Below the pieces are notes generated by a model, which did not search any database, was not told the origin of the DNA, and saw only the letters and a list, made by a program, of their open reading frames with translations. A program made the position numbers and the translations under genes. Positions 54,668 through 63,769 of a stretch of DNA of 64,000 bases are shown here, one piece after another (the stretch's first letter is position 1; each line of letters opens with the position of its first letter). Source of the stretch: Leptospira langatensis (GTDB lineage Bacteria; Spirochaetota; Leptospiria; Leptospirales; Leptospiraceae); the NCBI RefSeq assembly GCF_004770615.1, contig NZ_RQER01000004.1, forward strand, positions 434,001-498,000. The letters are read 5' to 3'.

Positions 54668-55981
54668 ATGTCCCGAGCTAAATTCTTAATATCCATCTCT
54701 CTTTTACTGATCTTATTTTATCCGGAAGAAAGAAGGGGACAGGAAAAAGAACAAGATTCCTCCGACTCACGCAAGACCATTCTCTGGACAGGCGAGGTCT
54801 TATCCGTTTATAGAAATAAGGGAAAGGCCAAGATCAAGATAGATAGGAACTCTTACTTCTCCGAGAGAAGAGAAGAAGAGATCAAGGACATACTTACCGA
54901 AAAGAACACTCTTCCTCTTTTCAGAAAACCTAAGATGGAAGAGATCGGTTCCTTTCAGATCGAGAACATAGAAGTCGAATTCGGAAAAGTCGGAAAACTT
55001 ACCAAGCCTATTTCCATTGAACTGAGAGGGAGCTTCTCCTTAGCGGAAGGTCGTCCTGCGAAACTAGTTAGCGTAGGACTTTTGATCGGAGCCTATGGAC
55101 AGGAAACCTTCTACCAAGATCCGGCCAGTTTTGATTCTGCAGATGTAACTCGAAATCGTTTAGTAAAGGCAATCTTACATCCCAAAGATGGAAAGGAAAT
55201 GGTACTCGTTCACTCCGGATACGAAGCAGACGGAAAGATCCTATACGAGCATATGGGATATTTCTTGTACGGACAAGGAACCGATCCTTCCGAAGACAGT
55301 TATAATCCTAGATTCGGGACTCCGGACAGAAGCAATTTGGAAGAACTGCCATCCTTCTATATAGATAAGTACGAAGTTACAAATAAGGAATATTATAAAT
55401 TCCTAAAAGAAACCGGCAACCAATCTCCTCCTCATTGGGAAAACGGGATCTTTCCTCGTGGAAAAGAATACCATCCCGTTACTAACCTGACTTATAGAGA
55501 AGTAGAAGAATACGCGAAATGGTCCGGCAAGAAATTACCTACGGAGTTTCAATGGGAGAAAGCCGCGAGAGGAACAGGACTCGTCTGGAGACTACTGAAG
55601 AACGAAAGCTATGAATTCGTTTCTCAACCCAGGGATTATCCGTATGGCAACGACTTCGATACGGAACTCTGCAATACTAGAGAAAGCGGAAGAAAAGGGA
55701 CTTTGTCCGTTTACGAACTTCCTACGAAAAGCCAAAGCCCATACGGAGCGATCGGAATGTGTGGGAACGCTGCAGAATGGACTAGCTCTTCTTATATTCC
55801 TTATCCCGGTCATAGACCTATGGGAGGAAGATACGGAAAACATCTAAGAGTGATCCGAGGAGGCTCCTACTCCTCGAATAAGGAAGAGGCCAAATCCTTT
55901 TCTAGGGACTTCGGGGGAATACCGAATCTTCTCAACGATCGTAAAGCAGGCTTCCGTTTGATCACGGAAGTCAAAAACTAG
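54668..55981 (+). CDS. Formylglycine-generating enzyme (SUMF1/FGE-sulfatase) family protein, exported
   Basis: About 437 residues. A hydrophobic N-terminus (FLISISLLLILFY) suggests export. A beta-rich N-terminal domain (~30-220) is followed by an FGE-sulfatase domain: FYIDKYEVTNKEYYKFL, LPTEFQWEKAARG, GMCGNAAEWTSS, VIRGGSY and RKAGFRL, all family marks. The two copper-binding Cys of true FGE are not in the usual place, so it is more likely a non-catalytic or differently acting member, as are many secreted SUMF1-domain proteins. GTG 54659 and ATG 54668 are both possible starts. It ends by overlapping the convergent SDR gene by 4 bases. Confidence 0.78.
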   Translation: MSRAKFLISISLLLILFYPEERRGQEKEQDSSDSRKTILWTGEVLSVYRNKGKAKIKIDRNSYFSERREEEIKDILTEKNTLPLFRKPKMEEIGSFQIENIEVEFGKVGKLTKPISIELRGSFSLAEGRPAKLVSVGLLIGAYGQETFYQDPASFDSADVTRNRLVKAILHPKDGKEMVLVHSGYEADGKILYEHMGYFLYGQGTDPSEDSYNPRFGTPDRSNLEELPSFYIDKYEVTNKEYYKFLKETGNQSPPHWENGIFPRGKEYHPVTNLTYREVEEYAKWSGKKLPTEFQWEKAARGTGLVWRLLKNESYEFVSQPRDYPYGNDFDTELCNTRESGRKGTLSVYELPTKSQSPYGAIGMCGNAAEWTSSSYIPYPGHRPMGGRYGKHLRVIRGGSYSSNKEEAKSFSRDFGGIPNLLNDRKAGFRLITEVKN

Positions 55982-56775
55982 GTCACCCTACTCTTTAATA
56001 AAAACCGATCCAATGTTTTGGGCGAAAAGCGGCTTAAGAAGAGTCCTAATTTCTCCTTGAGACGAGACGGATAGATCTCCCTCTTTTTCTTTTCCATTCC
56101 TTTCAAAACGGATCTTGCGATCTTCTCAGGTGCCAGTCCTTTCTTCTGTCCTTCGTCCATGATCCCATGAGGAGAACCGTCTCCGGACAATGCTTTTACG
56201 GAAATATCCGTCTTCACAAATCCGGGGGAAACCGTCATAACGTGTATTCCTGATTTGGAATTTTCCAGCCGTATGCTATCCATGAATGCTTGGACTGCAT
56301 GCTTACTCGCGGCATAGCCGGATCTGTACTGGGTCGCAAACTTTCCTTGCACGGAAGAGATCGCGATCACATGGCCCTCGCTTTGTCTCAGATCTTCTTC
56401 CAAGAGTCTATACAGGATCACTAGAGGAAAATAATTCGTATCCATGATGGTGCGAAATACTTTGACTTCCGTTTCGGAAGCCAGAGCTCTCATCGTAATT
56501 CCCGCATTATGGATGAAGCCATCTATTCTCTTGAACTTCTTCTTAAATTCCTCTACGATCTTTTTTAGTTCGGATTCGGAAGTAACATCCGCTTGTAATA
56601 CCATGATCCGATCCGGATTTCCCGCAGAGGACTTGAGTTCTTTCAAGGCATCTTTTCTTCTTGCGACCACTCCCACGAAGGCTCCTTCTTTTTCCAAGGC
56701 GATTGCGAGTGCCTTACCGATTCCGGAGCTTGCCCCTGTTACTAAAAATACCTTGTCCTGAAAATATGAACCCAT
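55978..56775 (-). CDS. Short-chain dehydrogenase/reductase (SDR)
   Basis: 265 residues of the classical SDR family: VTGASSGIGKALAIAL is the TGxxxGxG nucleotide motif, HNAGITMRA the NNAG-like motif, ISSVQGKFATQ the catalytic Ser strand, and YAASKHA the YxxxK pair. The C-terminus has a basic tail (KKREIYPSRLKEKLGLFLSRF) often seen in membrane-associated SDRs of the DHRS7 or ketosphinganine-reductase kind. Substrate unknown. The ATG at 56775 begins the Rossmann fold; the frame opening at 57030 lies inside the divergent DUF2889 gene and is not used. Confidence 0.86.
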   Translation of the reverse strand: MGSYFQDKVFLVTGASSGIGKALAIALEKEGAFVGVVARRKDALKELKSSAGNPDRIMVLQADVTSESELKKIVEEFKKKFKRIDGFIHNAGITMRALASETEVKVFRTIMDTNYFPLVILYRLLEEDLRQSEGHVIAISSVQGKFATQYRSGYAASKHAVQAFMDSIRLENSKSGIHVMTVSPGFVKTDISVKALSGDGSPHGIMDEGQKKGLAPEKIARSVLKGMEKKKREIYPSRLKEKLGLFLSRFSPKTLDRFLLKSRVT

Positions 56776-56889
56776 TCTTAAATCCGCAGAGTAGGTAGAA
56801 GGATAAGTAAGAATCCCAAAAAAGCAAATCAAATCGAAGGAAAATCCTTTCAGGTAAATATCTCGGAGAAAAAAAGGACAAGAGGCGCT

Positions 56890-57522
56890 ATGGCACTTTC
56901 CCAACTTAAACAAAAGATCCGATTCAAAGACTGCGGTTTCCAACGCAGATACGAAAGTAGATATTATTGGTTTCCCGAAGAAAGTCCTCCTACTTGTTTG
57001 ATAGAAGTCAGCCAGAGAGATTCCTATCACGATATGACTCTGTATATGTTGATCAATCTCGCTACGATGAAGATCGCAGATATAGACGTAGAGGAAGATC
57101 GGGTCCCTTACGAAACCTGTCCGAACGCGATCAAGGCCTATTCCTATTTGATCGGGGAAGATATTTCCTATAACAAGATCATGCGCAAATTCCCCGAAGA
57201 CAAGACTCTAGGTTGTCTCCATATCAACGAGCTTTTGCAGAACGCGGCTCAGAGCTTCTCGTCCGCATACGCGTTTTTCTTAAAGGAGAGAAATTTCCCT
57301 CCTGAGTGGGACGAGTACAGAATGTACCAAGGTACGATGGATGCAAAATCGAGAAGAGAGATCGGTCGTCATTGGTGGATGAAGGATAAGGGAGTCCGTA
57401 ATTCCTGTTATAGCTTTTCGGATAGACATGAACTCTCCGAGATCAAGGAGCAGGTGAAACCTCTTGACAGCATTACAGCAATGATGGTAAAAGAATTCCG
57501 AAGCGCTCGCAGCGATAAATAG
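56890..57522 (+). CDS. DUF2889 family protein
   Basis: 210 residues. The pattern RYESRYYWFPEESPPTCLIEVSQRDSYHDM, MKIADIDVEEDRVPYETCPNAI, LIGEDISYNKIMRKF and LGCLHINELLQNAAQSF matches DUF2889: a conserved C before a proline-like turn, and the GC-x-H-x-x-E-L-L motif that looks like a metal site. Function is unknown. No membrane segment or signal peptide. Start: ATG after AAGAGGCGCT. It is divergent from the SDR gene and lies 17 bases before the tRNA gene, whose candidate -35 box is within its 3' end. Confidence 0.8.
   Translation: MALSQLKQKIRFKDCGFQRRYESRYYWFPEESPPTCLIEVSQRDSYHDMTLYMLINLATMKIADIDVEEDRVPYETCPNAIKAYSYLIGEDISYNKIMRKFPEDKTLGCLHINELLQNAAQSFSSAYAFFLKERNFPPEWDEYRMYQGTMDAKSRREIGRHWWMKDKGVRNSCYSFSDRHELSEIKEQVKPLDSITAMMVKEFRSARSDK
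57464..57493 (+). promoter_or_regulatory. Candidate promoter for tRNA-Thr inside the DUF2889 gene
   Basis: -35 TTGACA (57464-57469, consensus), 18-base spacer, TAAAAG (57488-57493), a weak -10. The tRNA 5' end is 47 bases downstream of the -10. The -35 is perfect but the -10 is poor, so the call is tentative. Confidence 0.35.
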
Positions 57523-57537
57523 TCTCTGCAGGATCTT

Positions 57538-57611
<74 letters not shown>

Positions 57612-57642
57612 TACCTCCGTGTTCGTCTAATCAGGATCGGAT

Positions 57643-58824
57643 ATGATGAGACTCTTAATATTTCTTCTCTTCTTCACTGCACTTCCGCTTCTAGCTCAGT
57701 CCGATCCGAATTGCGATCGTAAGAATGTTTGCTATTGGGTAGAATCCGGTGAAACAGAATCGGCAGTATTCCTCCAAGCTAGGTCTATGCCTGCAGAGAC
57801 CCATATCACAGTATATACGAGTTTAGAAGGTTCCGGAGTCGAGAGCATTCCCCCAACGCCCAAATCTTTTGTACTGAATGGGAATGAAAAGACAAAGATA
57901 TTGGTATTAAAGAAGAAGGAAGGTGCAGATCCTTCTTCCGTTGCGAAAGTATTGACGGTCGCATATTTTGGAAAGTTAGGCGCAATTCACGACGACAATT
58001 ACCCTTACACTCTTCCGTTTGAAGGGAAGTCCTGGATCTCCACCGGATACAATAGCGGAGCAGAACATAGAGGAGATGCTGCTAACTCTATCGACTTTGT
58101 GCTAACCGAAGGAACTCCGATCTTAGCCGCCAGAGAAGGAACTGTAGTAGAGGCTGAGGACAAGTTCACTTTAGGAATGAAAGATCCTACTCTCATCGAC
58201 AAGGCAAACCATATCATCATAGAACATTCGGACGGAACCGTTGCTATCTACGGACATCTCAAACCGGAAGGAGTGATCGTAAAAGCTGGAGATAAGGTTA
58301 CTGCAGGACAAAGGATAGGCTATTCCGGGAACACAGGTTATAGCACGGGTCCTCATCTGCATTTCGAGGTATATCGACCGGAAGAGAACCGAAGAAAGAA
58401 GACCTTCCCCACCTTATTCCTGACTGAGACAGGGGAGAAGGAATATCTGAGCGAAGAGAATGCATACTGGAATCCGGACGGAAAACGATTCCAAGGATTT
58501 CCCATAACGAATCTGGAGGAGACTTGTCTAGGCATCCTTCCGCCGGAAAAAGATAAGGAACCGATCTGCACAGAGAATCTCGTCTCCAAGAAACCATTCT
58601 ACCTGACTATGCCGATCTATAAGGCCGGGCCGTATCTGTTCCGAGCGGAGTTTATTCTACTCAAAAGCCAAAAGGTGATCTTGAATTTCCAGGAGAAGAT
58701 CCCTGCTGGGATCACTTCTATCGCTTGGAGAATTCCTCCTCAAACCAAATCGGGAAAGTACAAGGTGAAATTCTATCTGGATGAAAAAGAGTTAGGAGAG
58801 AAGAATTTCCAAATGCTTCCTTGA
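57643..58824 (+). CDS. Secreted M23 family metallopeptidase (LysM-free, lysostaphin-type)
   Basis: 393 residues. A signal peptide (LLIFLLFFTALPLLAQS) is followed by an N-terminal beta domain (~20-125) and an M23 domain: EHRGDAANSIDFVL carries the first zinc ligands, IIIEHSDGTVAIYGHL and GYSTGPHLHFEVYR the HxH ligand and catalytic His. The last ~150 residues form a further beta domain. M23 enzymes cut peptidoglycan cross-bridges; related proteins lacking activity act as envelope organisers. The zinc set looks complete, so it is probably an active endopeptidase. It starts 31 bases after the tRNA gene, so it could be transcribed through it. Confidence 0.85.
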   Translation: MMRLLIFLLFFTALPLLAQSDPNCDRKNVCYWVESGETESAVFLQARSMPAETHITVYTSLEGSGVESIPPTPKSFVLNGNEKTKILVLKKKEGADPSSVAKVLTVAYFGKLGAIHDDNYPYTLPFEGKSWISTGYNSGAEHRGDAANSIDFVLTEGTPILAAREGTVVEAEDKFTLGMKDPTLIDKANHIIIEHSDGTVAIYGHLKPEGVIVKAGDKVTAGQRIGYSGNTGYSTGPHLHFEVYRPEENRRKKTFPTLFLTETGEKEYLSEENAYWNPDGKRFQGFPITNLEETCLGILPPEKDKEPICTENLVSKKPFYLTMPIYKAGPYLFRAEFILLKSQKVILNFQEKIPAGITSIAWRIPPQTKSGKYKVKFYLDEKELGEKNFQMLP

Positions 58825-58855
58825 CCGAAGCAAGCGTTTAGCCAAAAGGTCTTCT

Positions 58856-59869
58856 ATGTCGAATTTCCTAGTCATCGGATTTTGTTTTTTATTCGGGATC
58901 CTCATCCGATGGAAGGGAAGATTTCCCAAAGACTCTCACAAGGTAATCAACGCATTCATCATTTCAGTTTCTCTGCCTTGCATGGAATTCGGTCCCTTGC
59001 GTCACGCATCTCTAGATGGACGCTTTATCAGTCTAGCATTCATGCCTTGGTTCCTCTTTGGAGCCGGCTTTCTATTCTTTTATCTCATCGGAAAATCCCT
59101 TGGCTGGAAAGAAGGCACTATCGTTTGTCTCTGCCTTTCCGCAGGACTGGGAAACACCTCCTTCTTAGGAATTCCTTTGATCGAATCCTATTACTCGAAA
59201 GAAGGACTGCCTACTGTACTCGTGATCGATCAACTCGGGACCTTCTTAACTCTTGCCATACCGGGAACATATTTAGGCACAAGGGCCAGACATCTTTTGC
59301 ATTCGGAAGGGAAAAAGACCCCACTCATTCATAGCTTATTGCGATTCCCACCGTTTGTCGCCTTAGTCATTTCGATACTAAGTAGACCTATAGAACTTCC
59401 TGTAGAATTAGAATCTTCCGTTGCGAAGATCGGTGACACGCTGATCCCCTTGGCTCTTTTTTCTGTCGGATACCAACTCCCTGGAATATTCCAAGTCAAT
59501 TCCAGCTCGGTAGATGCCGAAAATCCCAAGGAAGAATTCAAGGTCCCTTTGTTTATCGGATTGGTTTTTAAATTACTGATCGGCCCGATGCTCGTATGGC
59601 TTTGCTTTGGAGCATTCTTTTCGGTTTCAAAACCGGAAGATGCGCAAGCAGCCAAGGATCTGATTCGGGATTTTAAAATTTTAGTAATGGAAGCGGGAAT
59701 GGCTCCCATGATCACGGGAAGTCTTTTAGCAGCAGAATGGGGATTAGCTCCCAGACTCGCGGTTTCCTTAGTAGGAATTGGAATACCGCTTTCTTTTCTA
59801 ACGACCTTGGGATTGTATTGCCTCCTGGAGAATCGAGCGTGGACTGGAACGATCTTTTTCGGGCAGTAA
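58856..59869 (+). CDS. AEC (auxin efflux carrier) family permease
   Basis: 337 residues with about 10 membrane segments in the 5+5 arrangement of the AEC/BART superfamily: INAFIISVSLPCMEF near the N-terminus and AGLGNTSFLGIPLIESYYS, the broken-helix motif of the family, before the middle loop; SVGYQLPG and APMITGSLLAAEWGL fall in the second half. Members export organic acids such as malate or malonate; the substrate here is unknown. It starts 31 bases after the M23 gene. Its 3' end overlaps the ankyrin gene start by 31 bases, so both are expressed together. Confidence 0.82.
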   Translation: MSNFLVIGFCFLFGILIRWKGRFPKDSHKVINAFIISVSLPCMEFGPLRHASLDGRFISLAFMPWFLFGAGFLFFYLIGKSLGWKEGTIVCLCLSAGLGNTSFLGIPLIESYYSKEGLPTVLVIDQLGTFLTLAIPGTYLGTRARHLLHSEGKKTPLIHSLLRFPPFVALVISILSRPIELPVELESSVAKIGDTLIPLALFSVGYQLPGIFQVNSSSVDAENPKEEFKVPLFIGLVFKLLIGPMLVWLCFGAFFSVSKPEDAQAAKDLIRDFKILVMEAGMAPMITGSLLAAEWGLAPRLAVSLVGIGIPLSFLTTLGLYCLLENRAWTGTIFFGQ

Positions 59870-60939
59870 AAACAGGAAACAACGGAACCTTGCGCGCTCT
59901 CTTATCGGAAGCATCCGCTAAGGATGGATTCGCGGAAGAATTTCCAGAGCTAAGAGATTCCTATGGTTGCGGTCTTTTGTACTGGGCGATCAAAGAAGGA
60001 AATAAGGAAGCTACAAATCTCTTAGTCGAATACGGCTCTGATCCGAACGAAACAAGCTCTCGAGGAGAGACAGCGCTTCTTCTCGCCTTAGAATCGGAGA
60101 ATCCGGAACTCACCACCATACTCTTGGATTACGGAGCCGATCCGGAAATGAGAGACCAGGACGGGAACACTCCTCTCACCCGAGCGGTCAGCTCAGGTAA
60201 ACTAGAACTTGTAGAGATCCTTTTCGATCTTCCTAACCGTGCTCCCGATATTGAATCCAGGAATGGAGAAGGATACTCCCCCCTATTGCTTGCAGTCGAT
60301 CTAGGTCATTATGAGATCGCAGAATATTTGCTCGGAAAGAAGGCGGATCCTAAAAAGAAGAACTCGGAAGGAAGGACCATCCTTCATCTCACCGCATTAC
60401 ATAACGACTATGAGATCCTGGATCTATTCTCGGAAAACAAAGAGGTCCGTACTCTTTTAGAATCAAAAGACCAGGATGGAAATACTCCTCTTTTACTTTC
60501 TGCATTATACGATAGTGTGGAATGTCTGGAAAGGCTTCTCAATTTAGGTGCTGATCCTCTTGCTAAGAACCTTGGGGAAAAGACCGCAAAAGAAGAAGCT
60601 CATAGAATGAAATTCCATCATACCTTGAAGACGATCGACAAGGCCACGATCGCTCTCTTGTTTAGAGCCTCTTCCGAGGGTAAAACGGATATTGTAGAGA
60701 AGATCCTAAGCAACGGATATGAAGCAGAGGTCCGGGACATGCTGGGTCGCACTCCTCTTCTTCTTGCAGTGAAATCTGGAAAAACAGATCTAGTCGAGCT
60801 CTTGGTGAAACACGGGGCCTCACCTTATTCGACGGACAAGGAAGGCAACTCGCCCTTGGCTTTAGCAGAAGCATCCGAAAGCCCGGCATTGCATCAGATC
60901 TTTAAGCCCTTCTTAAATCCGGAAGAAGGAACTAAATAA
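59839..60939 (+). CDS. Ankyrin-repeat protein, probable GTG start inside the permease gene
   Basis: 366 residues. About seven ankyrin repeats are visible, for example GLLYWAIKEGNKEATNLLVEYG, TALLLALESENPELTTILLDYG, TPLTRAVSSGKLELVEIL, SPLLLAVDLGHYEIAEYLL and TPLLLAVKSGKTDLVELLVKHG. No signal peptide or enzyme domain is present, so it is a cytoplasmic binding protein. GTG 59839 is preferred because GGAG lies 8 bases before it; the frame is open to 59737. Translational coupling with the AEC permease suggests a regulatory or scaffold link to it, which I infer from position alone. It converges with the LOG-family gene, overlapping by 8 bases. Confidence 0.8.
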   Translation: MDWNDLFRAVKTGNNGTLRALLSEASAKDGFAEEFPELRDSYGCGLLYWAIKEGNKEATNLLVEYGSDPNETSSRGETALLLALESENPELTTILLDYGADPEMRDQDGNTPLTRAVSSGKLELVEILFDLPNRAPDIESRNGEGYSPLLLAVDLGHYEIAEYLLGKKADPKKKNSEGRTILHLTALHNDYEILDLFSENKEVRTLLESKDQDGNTPLLLSALYDSVECLERLLNLGADPLAKNLGEKTAKEEAHRMKFHHTLKTIDKATIALLFRASSEGKTDIVEKILSNGYEAEVRDMLGRTPLLLAVKSGKTDLVELLVKHGASPYSTDKEGNSPLALAEASESPALHQIFKPFLNPEEGTK

Positions 60940-61486
60940 GTCTGGTCCTCTTTAGGATCCTTTCCAAAAGATTTTCAGGATCCGAACTTACTTCGATCCA
61001 ATCCCTGGTCTGAGAATCCAAAAACCCTTCTTCTACCATATGATCCAATTGCTTTAAAAGCGGATCGAAGAAACCGTTTACATTCAATAAACCGATCGGC
61101 TTTGAGAGAACTCCTAACTGGTTCCAGGAAGTGACCTCTACTAATTCTTCTAAGGTGCCGATGCCTCCTGGCAAAGCGATAAAGGCGATAGATTTTTCGT
61201 ACATGAGCAGCTTCCTCTCATGCATGGTAGGAACTAAAATGAGCTCGGTAATCTGTTTATGAGCGATCTCTTTTTGGGAAAGAAATTCAGGTAAGACTCC
61301 GATCACGAGCCCGCCCTTTTCTAAAACGGAATCGGCTACAGCTCCCATAAGCCCCGAAGTCGCTCCGCCGTAAACCAGACCCAATCCCTCGGAAGCCATG
61401 AGATGGCCGAGATACTCTGCTGCTTGTAAATAACGAGGATCCTTTCCGGGACGAGAACCACAGAATACGCAAATGGCTGGTTTCAT
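60932..61486 (-). CDS. LOG family protein (nucleoside 5'-monophosphate phosphoribohydrolase)
   Basis: 184 residues with the two LOG signatures: GGATSGLMGAVADSVL and ALPGGIGTLEELVEV (PGGxGTxxE), plus CVFCGSRPGKDPRYL at the start. LOG enzymes remove the base from AMP-type nucleotides; those acting on cytokinins are the best known, and in bacteria the family takes part in purine salvage. No cytokinin-synthesis gene (IPT) is present here, so the general nucleotide role is more likely. The protein has the usual length. Confidence 0.88.
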   Translation of the reverse strand: MKPAICVFCGSRPGKDPRYLQAAEYLGHLMASEGLGLVYGGATSGLMGAVADSVLEKGGLVIGVLPEFLSQKEIAHKQITELILVPTMHERKLLMYEKSIAFIALPGGIGTLEELVEVTSWNQLGVLSKPIGLLNVNGFFDPLLKQLDHMVEEGFLDSQTRDWIEVSSDPENLLERILKRTRLI

Positions 61487-61745
61487 TCTAAGTCAGGATC
61501 GTTCCTGGAGAAGGCTTGGCAACGATTAATAAAACTGGGACGAGGTTCCCAAACAGACCCTGCCATCCTCTTGGATTTAGAAGGATCCGAGTTCCTTCCC
61601 TAGATGATTCTTTTTGAACGATCCCTTCTTCCTTTTTTTATCCGAAGGCGAAAAAGCATTAGGCCTTGCGTCTAAGATCCTTAGACTTTGCGCTTATCTT
61701 CGGTGCTACTGGATTGAATTTTTTAAAACAAGGGATTAGATCTCT

Positions 61746-63020
61746 ATGAGGTTCATTTTGAATACGCTTCTCAAATCTTTTCTATTCTGCTCGATATTCG
61801 CCGGCTTCCTATATGCGTCGGCATTGTCCGCACAAACTGGAAATCCCAAACTCCCGGATCCGGATGCTTTGGAAAGAGAAGCCGATGATCTAGACTACCA
61901 AGCGAGAAGGACCCAAAATCCAGCAGAGAGTAGAAGGCTAAGCCAGCAAGCGGATGCAAAACGTCAACTCGCCATGAACACTCGCAACGAACTGCACGAT
62001 CGTGAACTGGAAAAGCCGTACAATAAACCCACCCTTGAAATACAATTCAATGCGCTACAATCTACTTGGGAATCGGAAGCCTTAGCTAGAAGTAAAAATC
62101 TAGGAGTAAACACGTATAACGCTCTTCTCAACCAAGCTGGAGCGTACCAGACCGCAAAAACAAACGCTGCCGGTCTAGGTCTAAACCCAAATCTACTGAA
62201 CGATAACTTAACCTCATTCTCCAGTCCTCAGGGAAATACCAAGACCGCATTTCCGATCAGAGCCACTTACTTAAATACTGCAAAGACCTTCGGGATCGAA
62301 TTCAATTACTTAGATGTGAGAATGAAACCTTCTTATACTACATTCGATGTAGCTTCATCTCTCTCTTCTGCGGCACCAATACAGTTTCACTCCGTAGAAT
62401 ATAGAAGGTTGGATTACTCTCTCAACTTTGCCTGGTATTTGATCACTGGAACAGGAAGGATAGGACTCGCAGCCGGAGCAAGGAATCTGGATATTTATTC
62501 CAAAGAGTACGGAAATATTCCAGGAAACTATGGGTTCGGTAGTTCGGAAGAAAAGGCAGGAGGATTAGGTCCTCAGATCGGTATCCGTCTCTTCAAGAAT
62601 TTCAGCGCAAGTTTGATCGGGCATTTTCGTGCGGACTATTTCCGTATATTAGGACATTATAATAGAACAACCCAAGGAGTCCTTTCAGGGATAAGCGGGC
62701 CTTATATTCTGGATACTTCTTCAGTGGGAGGGATCAAGGAGAATCTGATCACTAGGACGGGATACGAGATAGACACCGGAATTTCCTTTATGAGGAGTCG
62801 TTGGTTAAAATACACCTTCGGATTTCAATTTACCGAATTGGCTTCCAAGATCTCCGGTTATAATTACAATCCAACCGTATTTCCGGGCGCCCCCGGGGAT
62901 CCTATCTTTCTGAACCAGGTATCCAAACCTCTGGATCAATTCTCTTCCGGTTCCGCATTAGGAAAAGAAGTACATGATAAATTCTACGGAATTTACTTCG
63001 GGATATCTTTGATTATTTAA
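61746..63020 (+). CDS. Outer-membrane beta-barrel candidate
   Basis: 424 residues. A signal peptide (FLFCSIFAGFLYASALSAQ) is followed by a charged helical segment (~30-100, EREADDLDYQARR, RRLSQQADAKRQL) and about 300 residues of alternating amphipathic strands with many aromatic residues (TFGIEFNYLDVRM, RRLDYSLNFAWYLI, TGYEIDTGISFM, KYTFGFQFTEL) ending YGIYFGISLII, as expected of a beta-barrel closing strand. An outer-membrane protein of leptospires is the best guess; family unknown. An inverted repeat (GTCTAAG...CTTAGAC at 61670-61686) lies upstream. A terminator follows the stop. Confidence 0.68.
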   Translation: MRFILNTLLKSFLFCSIFAGFLYASALSAQTGNPKLPDPDALEREADDLDYQARRTQNPAESRRLSQQADAKRQLAMNTRNELHDRELEKPYNKPTLEIQFNALQSTWESEALARSKNLGVNTYNALLNQAGAYQTAKTNAAGLGLNPNLLNDNLTSFSSPQGNTKTAFPIRATYLNTAKTFGIEFNYLDVRMKPSYTTFDVASSLSSAAPIQFHSVEYRRLDYSLNFAWYLITGTGRIGLAAGARNLDIYSKEYGNIPGNYGFGSSEEKAGGLGPQIGIRLFKNFSASLIGHFRADYFRILGHYNRTTQGVLSGISGPYILDTSSVGGIKENLITRTGYEIDTGISFMRSRWLKYTFGFQFTELASKISGYNYNPTVFPGAPGDPIFLNQVSKPLDQFSSGSALGKEVHDKFYGIYFGISLII

Positions 63021-63042
63021 AGAAGGAAAAGAGAAGGAAGGA

Positions 63043-63078
63043 ATTTCCGCTCCATCGAAAGAAGGAGCGGAGTTTTAT
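63043..63078 (+). terminator. Intrinsic terminator between the barrel protein and the DUF6580-like gene
   Basis: TCCGCTCC (63046-63053) and GGAGCGGA (63064-63071) make a perfect 8-bp stem with a 10-base loop, followed by GTTTTATATT. It serves the plus-strand barrel gene and possibly the convergent one. Confidence 0.65.
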
Positions 63079-63079
63079 A

Positions 63080-63598
63080 TTAAGCCGCTTGGGAAGCGGG
63101 AACCAGACCGGTTCTTTCTAACAGATAGTAAGAACCGAAAAGAGAAGAAATATAAACTGCGTCGCCAAAGAGTCCATATTGGAAGAATGGAACAGCGGCC
63201 GCATAGCATTCTACTAAGCCTGCAAAGTTCAAACTATACATTCCGGAAGTCAGCCACACGAAGAAGTTGGAGATCACAAAGAAGGACGCGGATCCCGCAA
63301 GTCCGGTGATCGCAAGGCTTCCCACAGAAAGACGATCCTTCAGATAGATCCCGACGAGAGCGAACAAGATAAAGAATCCGTAGATCACTGGCATCAAGGA
63401 ATGAAAACCTATAAATAGATCGCTGATCAACATAATCCCGAGAGGAAGGCTAAGCGCCAACCAACGGTTAGAGAGATATACTCCTCCGAATAGAGAAACC
63501 GCTAGGACAGGGGTAAAGTTCGGCAAATGAGGAAGAAAACGACTTACGATCGCAATTAACATCAATGCTAGGGCTACAAAGTTTCTGGATAGTGCCAT
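63080..63598 (-). CDS. DUF6580-like membrane protein (ECF S-component-like)
   Basis: 172 residues with about five membrane segments. The N-terminal RFLPHLPNFTPVLAVSLFGGVYLSNRW is typical of DUF6580, a family that resembles the substrate-binding S components of ECF vitamin transporters. LGIMLISDLFIG follows. No ECF ATPase or T component is nearby, so it would rely on a shared module elsewhere, or act alone. Substrate unknown. The ATG at 63598 follows AGGATTCCAGAAAGAAC. Confidence 0.72.
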   Translation of the reverse strand: MALSRNFVALALMLIAIVSRFLPHLPNFTPVLAVSLFGGVYLSNRWLALSLPLGIMLISDLFIGFHSLMPVIYGFFILFALVGIYLKDRLSVGSLAITGLAGSASFFVISNFFVWLTSGMYSLNFAGLVECYAAAVPFFQYGLFGDAVYISSLFGSYYLLERTGLVPASQAA

Positions 63599-63769
63599 GT
63601 TCTTTCTGGAATCCTTTTCCTGTATTCTATCACGAATGCAAGATCATGCAAATCGCTTCGTTATAAACCAGGATTTTCGGATAGACTGAAAGGAGAAATC
63701 CAAGAGTCAATCTTCATTTCCGGGAAAAAGGCTGGGAATTCAAACTTACGTCCCTGAGCCTAGTACTTA

